Of a stretch of 64,000 nucleotides of DNA, positions 54,970 to 63,183 are shown in pieces. This DNA is from Flexilinea sp. (GTDB lineage Bacteria; Chloroflexota; Anaerolineae; Anaerolineales; Anaerolineaceae), in NCBI GenBank assembly GCA_026645735.1, contig JAPKMT010000013.1, positions 1-64,000 of the forward strand, in the 5' to 3' direction. The translations under genes were made by a program, and so were the position numbers. Position 1 is the stretch's first letter; each line of letters starts with the position of its first letter. The notes under the pieces are model-generated. The model searched no databases. It worked only from the letters and a program-made list of their open reading frames with translations, and was not told the DNA's origin.

Positions 54970-55086
54970 CAGCAATTCGATTGATCGGCTTGCTTTTCGA
55001 ATCCATTGATAAAATATTTTGAATTGTTTTTCTGCTTCAAGCAAAACAACAACAATGAATTATTCTCCCCATATATCGAATCGTTG
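54970..55086. repeat. Dispersed element, copy with shortened internal hairpin
   Basis: CAGCAATTCGATTG at the left and CCATATATCGAATCGTTG at the right. The inner stem is eroded (AATTGTTTTTCTGCTTCAAG and GCAAAACAACAAC). It lies upstream of tatA. Confidence 0.7.
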
Positions 55087-55163
55087 ACAAAATGCTGCAA
55101 ATTATCAAATGATAATTGCTTATTAAGTATACAATAACTCGATCAGCACTTCGAAAATCAAAC

Positions 55164-55286
55164 CAGCAATTCGAAATTTGGATTGGCTTTTCGAATATAG
55201 AAAGAAAATTTGTTATTCTTATGGTTTTGCGCTAAGCGCAAAACCATAAGAATAACAATGAATTCTTTTTACATTTCGAATTACTG
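55164..55286. repeat. Dispersed palindromic element, full copy (third stem type)
   Basis: Outer arms CAGCAATTCGAAATTTGG and ACATTTCGAATTACTG. Perfect 23-bp internal stem at 55210-55232 / 55236-55258 with TAA loop. Its TTGTTATTCTTATGG arm is matched by CCATAAGAATAACAA. Confidence 0.9.
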
Positions 55287-55299
55287 AAATGGAACAACA

Positions 55300-55345
55300 T
55301 TTCGAATCGATCGAAAAATCTTGTTGTTGTGATGATTTTAAGCAT
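55300..55345. repeat. Half copy of the dispersed element
   Basis: CATTTCGAATCGATCGAAAA then CTTGTTGTTGTGATGATTTT, matching the left half of the 5715-5834 copy. Third element unit within 380 bp. Confidence 0.55.
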
Positions 55346-55427
55346 GATAAGCCGAAAATTGAATATAATCGGCTATTTTATGCTTTTAGTATAAATATTG
55401 ATCATCCAGGATGGGCGGCTCGGTGTT

Positions 55428-56273
55428 TTATAGTTTATATTCTGAAAAAATGATTTCGGGTTTATCCGCGTCATTTGCATTGATTGTCTCTTCATTGGTT
55501 ACAAAGTATAGTAAAGCATCAATTACCGCAGCTTCATACAGATGAGAGTAATTCTTGGATGAATAAACAGTTCGCACGCCTACATCTGACAGGAGTAAAT
55601 AATCCGCGAGGCTGCTTACAGGAGAATACTTGTAGGATGTAATTGCAATTTGTTTCAATGATTTCTCTTTTGCTAATTCCATCGCCTGAACAACCTGTTT
55701 AGAACACCCTGATTGACTGATGGCAATTACAATATCGTTTTTGTCCGCCAAATTGACATGATTCATGAAATATTCAGGCACGATGCCATAGGAACACTTG
55801 ATCCCCAGCCTGCCTAAGCGAAACCCCATGTATTGAGCAAATGGACTTGTGTTTCCAACTGCAACGATATGAGCCTGGTTGCATTTCTTAATCAAATTGG
55901 CACAATTAATGATAGTGTTCTGATCAATGTTTTGCCCGATTCGCATCATATCGGCAGCGATCATTTTGAACAAGTTATCGACAGTATCCGCCTCGCCAGT
56001 TTTTGATTCAATAAAACGGCTCTGTTTTCGTCCCAGATCTCTGGAAAGATTGATTCGCAGCTGATAGTACCCCTGGTAACCGATATGTTTACAAAACCGA
56101 ATTACAGTTGCATCGCTGACGCCGCTGTAATTAGCCAGTTCAGAGACATTGGCATTCACTGCCAACTCCGGAGACGCCAAAATAAAATCAGCAATCTTCT
56201 TTTCAGATGAAAATATTTGATCGTAATTGTCTTTGATGGTTTCAATAACTGATTTGGATTGTATGATACCCAT
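55428..56273 (-). CDS. MurR/RpiR family transcriptional regulator
   Basis: 281 residues. N-terminal RpiR helix-turn-helix (SEKKIADFILASPELAVNAN, YSGVSDATVIRFCKHIGYQG) and C-terminal SIS sugar-isomerase-like ligand domain (HIVAVGNTSPFAQYMGFRLG, IVIAISQSGCSKQVVQAM). Senses a sugar phosphate. The ATG at 56273 has GGAG at a good distance; an upstream in-frame start would remove that site. Likely regulator of the adjacent aldolase/ABC/FSA genes. Confidence 0.92.
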   Translation of the reverse strand: MGIIQSKSVIETIKDNYDQIFSSEKKIADFILASPELAVNANVSELANYSGVSDATVIRFCKHIGYQGYYQLRINLSRDLGRKQSRFIESKTGEADTVDNLFKMIAADMMRIGQNIDQNTIINCANLIKKCNQAHIVAVGNTSPFAQYMGFRLGRLGIKCSYGIVPEYFMNHVNLADKNDIVIAISQSGCSKQVVQAMELAKEKSLKQIAITSYKYSPVSSLADYLLLSDVGVRTVYSSKNYSHLYEAAVIDALLYFVTNEETINANDADKPEIIFSEYKL

Positions 56274-56632
56274 GTTATTTTCTCCGAAATAAAAAAGAAT
56301 CAAAACCGTTCCACAGACCTGTTTGTATCAATTTGTTTTTCGAAATACTTACATCAAAACTATTCTCTACTGTTTGAATCTCAAATGGCATCCCCATATT
56401 TCTTTCGAGTTTATTGCATCTCAGAATGAAATTGTACACCATGATTTTCTCAATTCATATCCTAAACTTCTCGAGGAAAACTGCTTTGCTGATGCTCCTC
56501 AATTTTCCAGATAAATTATTTTCTTAGCCGCAAAAGGAATACATGATCAACACTTTTTTGAGTCGCATTTATAGTGGGCAGGAAATTTTTCTGATTTTTT
56601 TCAACCTCTCTCCTGCCCATTTTGTCATCATT
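56274..56632. other. Gene-free stretch before the aldolase gene end
   Basis: Holds a 9-bp inverted repeat TGGGCAGGA / TCCTGCCCA (56575-56583 and 56611-56619) with a long loop just after the aldolase gene, possibly its transcript end, and the promoter region of the RpiR gene. No supported ORF. Confidence 0.4.
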
Positions 56633-57496
56633 CTATTTATACAAAAGGGCTTTCCCTACTGCATTAAATAATTCCATCTTATGAAACGCGGTTTCTTTCA
56701 GAGCATTTATACACGATGGTTCGATAACGTTGGGTTCTCTCAAACTGCTGTCCTTCAGCACTTCACGCATTCTCTCAAAATATGCTACCTTTATATCACT
56801 GGAAATATTGATTTTGTTGATACCAAGTTTGACAGATTCAGCAATCTCATCATCCCGATTATTGGAGCCGCCATGTAAAACCAATGGAACAGTGACTTTT
56901 GATTTGATGATTTTTAATAAATCCAGCTTCAGTTCCGGTTTCATCCCTTTTGGATATATGCCATGAGATGTTCCGATGGCAACCGCCAGAGAGTCAACCC
57001 CGGCTGCTTCAACAAATTGAACTGCATCATCCGGATTTGTATAAATAATCTGTTCAGCACCGGCTTCAGCCTGTGCATCGGTTGAACCAATTGTGCCCAG
57101 TTCACCTTCGACCGAGACATTCACGGCATGAGCAATTTCAACAATTTTTCTGCATACTTCAATATTTTTCTCAAATGAAAAATGCGAAGCATCCATCATC
57201 ACAGAAGTAAAACCACTTTGAATTGCCAATACAATCTGCTCAAATTTTGATCCGTGATCCAGATGAATGCACACAGGAATCGATGTTTTATTTGCTTTTT
57301 CAATTACAGCTTTAACCACTTCGACTCCGATAAAACTTAGTTCATCCGGATGAATTGCAACAATCAACGGAGATTGTTTTTCTTCAGACGCCTCAAAAAT
57401 TCCATTCAGCATGGAATAATCACTGATATTGAATGCCGGCACTGCAAAATAATTTTTATTTGCGACTGCCAGTAAATTTTTCATATTCATTAACAT
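56633..57496 (-). CDS. Class II (zinc) fructose-bisphosphate/tagatose aldolase
   Basis: 287 residues, class II aldolase barrel. Metal and catalytic motifs: VCIHLDHGSKFEQ (two metal His and the catalytic Asp), GTSHGIY and VPLVLHGGSN. It cleaves a ketose bisphosphate to DHAP plus an aldehyde. GatY/KbaY and Fba cannot be told apart by eye. Position between the ABC permease and the RpiR gene suggests a peripheral sugar and not central glycolysis. Confidence 0.9.
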   Translation of the reverse strand: MLMNMKNLLAVANKNYFAVPAFNISDYSMLNGIFEASEEKQSPLIVAIHPDELSFIGVEVVKAVIEKANKTSIPVCIHLDHGSKFEQIVLAIQSGFTSVMMDASHFSFEKNIEVCRKIVEIAHAVNVSVEGELGTIGSTDAQAEAGAEQIIYTNPDDAVQFVEAAGVDSLAVAIGTSHGIYPKGMKPELKLDLLKIIKSKVTVPLVLHGGSNNRDDEIAESVKLGINKINISSDIKVAYFERMREVLKDSSLREPNVIEPSCINALKETAFHKMELFNAVGKALLYK

Positions 57497-57536
57497 ATTT
57501 CTATTTTTCCTTTTCTTGTAGGTCGATAAATTTTAA

Positions 57537-58376
57537 TCAGCTTTTTACAGATCCTGCGGTCATTCCCTCGATGAAATAACGCTGGAAGAACAGGAACAAT
57601 AAAAGAACTGGCAAACAGCCTAAAATACTCATTGCCATCATTTCATTCCATTCATAAGAATGCTGACCCATTAACTGTTGAATTCCAATTGGAACAGTTC
57701 GCATCTCAATGGTTTTTGTCAGCGTCAGTGCGAAAAGGTATTCATTCCAGGCTTGCATGAAGGTGTACATGCCTACGGATATCATTCCGGGAATCGAAAT
57801 TGGTAACAGGACCTTCCATAAAGCCAGTAAGCGGCTCCCACCATCAATCATCACCGCTTCGTCTAATTCCCTGGGCAGCGTATTGAAATACCCCGTCATC
57901 ATGATGATCGCATATGGCAAAGTAAATACCATATACGTAAAGATCAGTGCCCAATAGGTGTTATAAAGTTTCAAGGCTACGATCAGGCCAAAATATGGTA
58001 TCAGCAATGTAATGGGAGGAACTGCCTGTACGCTGATAATCAGCATATTTAATGTTTTCTTCAGTTTAAATTCAAACCGGCTGAAGCTGTAAGCAGATAA
58101 AACAGAAACCACCAGTGTAAAGACTGTCACAACTGAAGAGACAAAATAGCTGTTCAGGAAAAAGCGAATTTTTTCCGAGTTGGTGAGAATGGAACGATAT
58201 GCATTCAACGAGAAAGTATCCGAGATGAATGTCGGAGGGTAAGCAAAGATCTCCGTATTTGGCTTGAATGAACAAAGGAACATCCATACTACCGGGAATC
58301 CTGCATAAATACCGCCAATCAGTAATAAAATGAAGACAAAAAGCTTTCCAATATTTCTGCCGGTTTTCTTGGTCAT
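57537..58376 (-). CDS. Sugar ABC transporter permease, MalG-like
   Basis: 279 residues, about six membrane helices. The EAA loop near the C-terminal half reads ELDEAVMIDGGSRLLALWKV. Start at ATG 58376 lies 4 bp after the previous stop; a longer frame would overlap the upstream permease. Pairs with 58381-59280 in a family-1 (CUT1) importer. Confidence 0.92.
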   Translation of the reverse strand: MTKKTGRNIGKLFVFILLLIGGIYAGFPVVWMFLCSFKPNTEIFAYPPTFISDTFSLNAYRSILTNSEKIRFFLNSYFVSSVVTVFTLVVSVLSAYSFSRFEFKLKKTLNMLIISVQAVPPITLLIPYFGLIVALKLYNTYWALIFTYMVFTLPYAIIMMTGYFNTLPRELDEAVMIDGGSRLLALWKVLLPISIPGMISVGMYTFMQAWNEYLFALTLTKTIEMRTVPIGIQQLMGQHSYEWNEMMAMSILGCLPVLLLFLFFQRYFIEGMTAGSVKS

Positions 58377-58380
58377 GGAA

Positions 58381-59280
58381 TTAATCTCTCGCTTTCTGTT
58401 TTCGAACATAAACAAACGCTAAAAGCATCGAGAAAACCAGGATGATCACTGCGCTCGACGAAGCTTGAGAAAATTCGTACTTACTGAAAGCTAATTTATA
58501 GGTATAGGTACTTAACATTTCCGTCGCACGTATCGGACCACCACCTGTCGTCATCCAGATTAATGAAAACTGCTGCATAGTCCAAATACAATCCAACATT
58601 GCCATACTGACGATAATGGGTTTCAACTGTGGGATTGTAATATAGAGAAATTTTTGCACGGAATTCGCCCCATCCACTTCGGCCGCTTCATATAAATCCA
58701 CTGATATTCCCTGTAATCCTGCCAGCAAACTTACCATATAAAACGGATAGCCGGACCAGATATTAATAAAAGTCACCGCATACAACGCGGTATCTCTGGA
58801 TCCAAGCCACTCGACTTTTGAATTAATAGTTCCAAATAATGTCAGAAAGTAATTCACAATACCGTTCGGGTTTAACATCAATCGCCATAAAATGGCAATA
58901 ATCGCTGCAGTGAAAACCCAGGGCAAGACAAAAATGACCCGAAAAATCGACCTGGTCGTACGATGCAGCAGCTTCGAATTCAGCAGCATGGAAAACGTCA
59001 GACCAATAATCATATGAAATACGACACTCGAGATTGTAAAAAAGGCTGTATTATAAATCGTTTGATGGAAATTTTTGTCTGTAAAAATTTCCGTATAATT
59101 CTTAATTCCGATATAAACCGGATGTTTATTCATGATGACATTGTCGTAAAAGGAATAACCGATCACGATTACAATCGGAACAAGCATCAGAACTATCATT
59201 AATACCAGCGTGGGGGATAGGTAGAGATACGGCGTCAGTCTTTTCCCCAGTGAACCTGGTTTGCTGTTCAGCGTCATCAC
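58381..59280 (-). CDS. Sugar ABC transporter permease, MalF-like
   Basis: 299 residues, about six helices; EAA loop DLYEAAEVDGANSVQKFLYI. CUT1-type partner of the MalG-like protein. No ATPase gene is in this cluster, so a shared MsmX/UgpC-type ATPase elsewhere is expected. Confidence 0.92.
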   Translation of the reverse strand: MMTLNSKPGSLGKRLTPYLYLSPTLVLMIVLMLVPIVIVIGYSFYDNVIMNKHPVYIGIKNYTEIFTDKNFHQTIYNTAFFTISSVVFHMIIGLTFSMLLNSKLLHRTTRSIFRVIFVLPWVFTAAIIAILWRLMLNPNGIVNYFLTLFGTINSKVEWLGSRDTALYAVTFINIWSGYPFYMVSLLAGLQGISVDLYEAAEVDGANSVQKFLYITIPQLKPIIVSMAMLDCIWTMQQFSLIWMTTGGGPIRATEMLSTYTYKLAFSKYEFSQASSSAVIILVFSMLLAFVYVRKQKARD

Positions 59281-59358
59281 GATTTTCCCTTTCCCTTTTC
59301 AAATAATATGATCACACGAAATTAATATCGTGTGATCATATTTATTATCATACCGAGA

Positions 59359-60609
59359 TTAGAATTCCTTCTCCCAGGCTGCCTGTGCGTTGGCAAGCAT
59401 TTCATCAACTGTCTGGTCACCATCCAGCATAAGCTGGAATTCTTCGTCAAATGACCGCATCAGATCCTCAGCAACCGGTAATCCGACAAATTCATTGGCC
59501 GGATGGCCTGCCTGATAGACTTCAAATGCATCGCCGAATAACGGATCACTCTTTGAAAGATCAGGAGCTGCATTGGCATTGCCCGGAAATGCATTCGCAA
59601 TAGTGGCTAATTTCGAATTGATTTCCTGGCTCATTAAGAAGTCAACCAGTTTCCAGGCTTCTGCTTTATGCTCACAATTTTCAGCAATACCGATACCCCA
59701 GGATGCGTAGGTAATTCCCCGCTCTCCAGTATAACTGTCTTCAGCCGGAGCTGCTGCAACACTGAAATTTAATTCCGGATTACGTTCGCGGATCAGATTA
59801 ATATGAGCCAGTGTATCAAACATCATACCAACGCGTCCATTGGTGAACTCTTCGACCTTGTCCTGTTCCTTCATATTGAAGGATCCTGGAGCAATCAAGC
59901 CCGCATCATACAGGCTCTTTACATACTCAACAGCGCTTTTTACATCCGCATTGAGAAGGTCCGGTTTTCCATCTTTCATCATGCTTTTCCCGGATGCCCA
60001 TGCCCACGGCATTACATCGTTCTGAATACCATTGGGAGTTTCCAGAGAAATCGGCAGAATCCAGCCGGAAATATTTTTTTCAGTATTGGTGATTGCTTTG
60101 GCAGCCTCAAAAAATTCGGTCCGTGTGGAAGGAATTTTATCAATGCCTGCGGCACTTAAGAGATCGTTGTTGACAAACAATAAAGAAGCAAAATTGACGA
60201 TCGGGATCATGAAAGTCGATCCGTTCAGTTGGATCTGAGACGCTAATTGCGTATCATCATATCCGGCTTCTTTCATCAGTGCAGACAAATCGGTGATCGC
60301 GCCTTGTTTAACGAAATCATTCACCCAGGCACCATCCAGACCTACGACATCCGACATCGTCCCAGTTGCAGCACCGGCGACAATTTGTTCTTTTGTTGAA
60401 GAATAGGGGCCGCTCAAGAGTTCAACTTTAATTCCAGGATTCTGTTCCTCAAATTGATCGATCAGCTGCCGGAAGGCTCCCTCAGGAAGTTCCGGTTCCC
60501 ACCATTGGGAGAACTCAAGTGTGACAGGGTCTTCAGCAAAAACCGGCACCGTTAAGAAAGATGCCAACAATACAATTGACAATAGAACACTTAACAAATT
60601 CTTTTTCAT
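59359..60609 (-). CDS. Sugar-binding protein, family 1 (CUT1)
   Basis: 416 residues with signal peptide (about 1-25, cut after PVFA). Family-1 solute-binding fold: TLEFSQWWEPELPEGAFRQL, FEEQNPGIKVELLSGPYSS, and late FLMSQEINSKLATIANAFPG. No lipobox Cys. Delivers an oligosaccharide or polyol to the permeases encoded just downstream. A strong promoter lies directly upstream. Confidence 0.92.
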   Translation of the reverse strand: MKKNLLSVLLSIVLLASFLTVPVFAEDPVTLEFSQWWEPELPEGAFRQLIDQFEEQNPGIKVELLSGPYSSTKEQIVAGAATGTMSDVVGLDGAWVNDFVKQGAITDLSALMKEAGYDDTQLASQIQLNGSTFMIPIVNFASLLFVNNDLLSAAGIDKIPSTRTEFFEAAKAITNTEKNISGWILPISLETPNGIQNDVMPWAWASGKSMMKDGKPDLLNADVKSAVEYVKSLYDAGLIAPGSFNMKEQDKVEEFTNGRVGMMFDTLAHINLIRERNPELNFSVAAAPAEDSYTGERGITYASWGIGIAENCEHKAEAWKLVDFLMSQEINSKLATIANAFPGNANAAPDLSKSDPLFGDAFEVYQAGHPANEFVGLPVAEDLMRSFDEEFQLMLDGDQTVDEMLANAQAAWEKEF

Positions 60610-60645
60610 ACTTTTCCTCTCTCTGAAAAAATTAGTTGTGAAAAA

Positions 60646-60674
60646 ATTCTATCACGGTGAAAAAATGATGTCAA
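60646..60674 (-). promoter_or_regulatory. Promoter of the CUT1 transporter operon
   Basis: Minus-strand TTGACA (complement of 60669-60674), 17-nt spacer, TAGAAT (complement of 60646-60651). The core spacing and the GTGATAG motif match the promoter at 61475-61503. Confidence 0.75.
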
Positions 60675-60706
60675 TATCATCAAGAAATAAAATTTTTTAT
60701 CATTTA

Positions 60707-61366
60707 CTAAAAATAGCATTGGTGCTGATTCCAATCCTTTAGGAATCGATCCACATAAAAATTAGTCAATGGTGCAGCTCTTCCGCACACGTCCATCATT
60801 TGCTGATAGGTAATGGTTGCGATTTGAGCGCCACTCAAAGCGACTTCGGCCAACTCCTGCGGTTTTTCGATGGATGCTGCCAATACTTCTGCAGTTATGT
60901 CGGCTGATCTCAGGATTTCGACAATTTCTCTGAGCGTCTGAATTCCGCTGAAACCAACTTGCTCATTTTGGCCGGTATACGGAGCAACATAAGAAGCACC
61001 GGCCAGGGCGCATAACAACGCCTCAGCAGACGTCAAGATTGCAGTTGCACAAGTCTTAATACCGTTTTTCCTCAACACTGCAATCGCTTTCAAGCCTTCA
61101 TTGGTTGCCGGAATTTTCACCACCATGTGTTCTCCGGCGGTGTTGATTTTTCTACCCTGCTCAACCATTCCCTGATAATCGCATGTTGTCACCTGAGCGA
61201 AAATCGGGTAATCGGGCAATAATGAACTGATACTTCGCAAAGTTTTCATCGCATCAGCACCTTGTTGAGAAAGGATCGTGGGATTTGTGGTAACACCGCT
61301 CAATAATCCCATTGCCTCCATTTCTTTTAATTCATCCAGATTTGCAGTATCACCAAACAATTTCAT
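60707..61366 (-). CDS. Fructose-6-phosphate aldolase / transaldolase-like enzyme
   Basis: 219 residues, the short FSA/TalC type. N-terminal MKLFGDTANLDELKE, GVTTNPTILSQQG and the Schiff-base Lys in MVVKIPATNEGLKA. Catalyses a reversible aldol cleavage or transaldolase step with a dihydroxyacetone unit. It has its own promoter and sits upstream of the ABC genes on the same strand. Confidence 0.92.
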   Translation of the reverse strand: MKLFGDTANLDELKEMEAMGLLSGVTTNPTILSQQGADAMKTLRSISSLLPDYPIFAQVTTCDYQGMVEQGRKINTAGEHMVVKIPATNEGLKAIAVLRKNGIKTCATAILTSAEALLCALAGASYVAPYTGQNEQVGFSGIQTLREIVEILRSADITAEVLAASIEKPQELAEVALSGAQIATITYQQMMDVCGRAAPLTNFYVDRFLKDWNQHQCYF

Positions 61367-61463
61367 AATTTTTTCTCCTCAACAGTTTATTCATCCATAA
61401 ACAGATATACATTTGAAATGGTATTTTGGAGATACGATTTCAAATCGATTTTATCAGGATGAA

Positions 61464-61522
61464 TTTATGAAATAAATCTATCACGAATCGATTTTCATGT
61501 CAAAAATTTTCATGAAATAAAT
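61464..61522. promoter_or_regulatory. Repeated TTTCATGAAA-type motif, RpiR operator candidate
   Basis: ATGAAATAAAT occurs at 61467-61477 and 61512-61522; TTTCATGAAA at 61508-61517 is a perfect palindrome and TTTTCATG is repeated at 61492-61499. The motifs overlap the fsa promoter. RpiR is the natural candidate regulator but this is inference. Confidence 0.4.
61475..61503 (-). promoter_or_regulatory. Promoter of the FSA/transaldolase gene
   Basis: Minus-strand TTGACA (complement of 61498-61503), 17-nt spacer, TAGATT (complement of 61475-61480), about 110 bp before the ATG at 61366. Confidence 0.65.
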
Positions 61523-61716
61523 ATTTTTTACCTTTTTTCAGCCAAAAATCACTCACGAAAAACACTTGAAAAAAATGTAATAAATGTCACATTCTTATGA
61601 TGATGATAATCAGGGTTTTTACCGAATTCTGTCAATTGTTTGTTTCCTCAAATAACTCTAAACTAACATTACGCTTTTATGGAAAAAATTTTGGTCAAAA
61701 AGGAGATCAACTTTTA

Positions 61717-63003
61717 ATGAGTAAAGATATCAATCCATTTGAATTAGCACAGAAACAGTTTGACCGGGTTGCAGATATGCTGGATTTAGATGAAGAAGTA
61801 CGTGCATTTCTGCGCTGGCCGAAGAAAGAATTTCATGTTCGTATTCCTGTAAGAATGGACAATGGAGAATTAAAAATCTTTGATGGTTATCGCGTTCAGC
61901 ATAATGATGCTTTAGGTCCGCATAAAGGCGGATTGCGTTTTTACCAGAATGAAACTTTTGATACTGTTCGTGCTCTTTCACTTTGGATGACATGGAAATG
62001 CGCTGTCGCCAATGTTCCGTTAGGCGGCGGCAAAGGCGGTGTCGTTGTGGATCCGACCGCTCTGAGTGATCGAGAAAAAGAACGATTACTTCGTGGCTAT
62101 GCCCGGCTCCTCTGGAAAGATTTTGGGCCGCGTACCGATGTACCTGCTCCGGATATGGGATCCAATGCGCAGATGATGTGCTGGTTCATGGATGAATATT
62201 CTCAGCTTTCCGGCCAATATACACCGGGCGTTGTTACCGGCAAACCCGTTGGCGCTGGCGGTTCTTTAGGCCGTACGCAGGCAACCGGTTTCGGTGTTGT
62301 TGTGTGCATACGGGAAGCGATGAAAAAACTGGGAATTGATTCCAAAGGCACCACAGCTGCAATCCAGGGCTTTGGTAATGTTGCCCAATACACAGCTACC
62401 AACTATATTGAAAAACTGAAAGGTATCGTCAAATGCGTCTCTTGCTGGGATCGGGTTGATAAAACCAGTTACACATTCTACAAAGCAGACGGTATTGATC
62501 CGCATTTTCTGATGAGCATTACTGATCAATACGGTATGATTGACAAGAAACAGGCTTCTGAAAATGGTTATGAAATTCTCTCCGGCGATGCATGGCGCAG
62601 TCTGGATGTTGACGTCCTGATTCCTGCCGCATTGGAAGGTCAGATCACGCTGGAAAATGTAGAAACCATCAGCAAACAGGTCAAGATAATCGCTGAAGCC
62701 GCCAATGGACCAACTACTACAGAAGCAGACGAAGTAATTAAGAAAAGAAAGATTTTCCTGATTCCTGATTTTCTCTGCAACTGCGGCGGCGTAACCTGCT
62801 CCTACTTTGAAAGTGTGCAGAATGATGCCAACTTCTATTGGAGCGAAGATGAAGTTCTCGGAAAATTGGACGACAAAATGTCTGTGGCGTTTAATTCTGT
62901 GTTTGGTATGGCGAAAGAACGCAACGTCTTCATGCGCGATGCGGCCTACATGGTAGCCATACAACGAGTGGTCACTGCGATGAAACTACGCGGCTGGGTA
63001 TAA
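61717..63003 (+). CDS. gdhA: Glutamate dehydrogenase
   Basis: 428 residues from ATG 61717, which follows AAAGGAG; the longer frame from 61597 would add 40 residues not seen in the family. Signature PHKGGLRFYQ, PLGGGKGGVVVDP (substrate Lys) and the NAD(P)-binding fold AAIQGFGNVAQYTA. Interconverts 2-oxoglutarate plus ammonia and glutamate, linking carbon and nitrogen metabolism. Convergent with the carbamate kinase gene. Confidence 0.96.
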   Translation: MSKDINPFELAQKQFDRVADMLDLDEEVRAFLRWPKKEFHVRIPVRMDNGELKIFDGYRVQHNDALGPHKGGLRFYQNETFDTVRALSLWMTWKCAVANVPLGGGKGGVVVDPTALSDREKERLLRGYARLLWKDFGPRTDVPAPDMGSNAQMMCWFMDEYSQLSGQYTPGVVTGKPVGAGGSLGRTQATGFGVVVCIREAMKKLGIDSKGTTAAIQGFGNVAQYTATNYIEKLKGIVKCVSCWDRVDKTSYTFYKADGIDPHFLMSITDQYGMIDKKQASENGYEILSGDAWRSLDVDVLIPAALEGQITLENVETISKQVKIIAEAANGPTTTEADEVIKKRKIFLIPDFLCNCGGVTCSYFESVQNDANFYWSEDEVLGKLDDKMSVAFNSVFGMAKERNVFMRDAAYMVAIQRVVTAMKLRGWV

Positions 63004-63043
63004 TAACAATAACTATTTGGGAAACCATTCTCCAAGAAAGTAC

Positions 63044-63074
63044 AAAAAAGCGCTCCATTTTGAAGCGCTTTTTT
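63044..63074. terminator. Bidirectional terminator between gdhA and carbamate kinase
   Basis: Perfect stem AAAAAAGCGCT / AGCGCTTTTTT with a 9-nt loop; T-rich tail on both strands. Confidence 0.9.
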
Positions 63075-63183
63075 GTTACAGCTTTTCCTTTTTTTTATAG
63101 CGAATAATAATATCGTTTTGGTAAATTTTGATGCATGTCCTGGTTTTTTGAACCAGAACACACATCCTTCAACTTTTAATCCA

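Noticed and set aside
56323-56514. 63-codon ORF between the RpiR and aldolase genes
   Set aside because: No Shine-Dalgarno, no recognisable features, and antisense to the likely RpiR promoter region.
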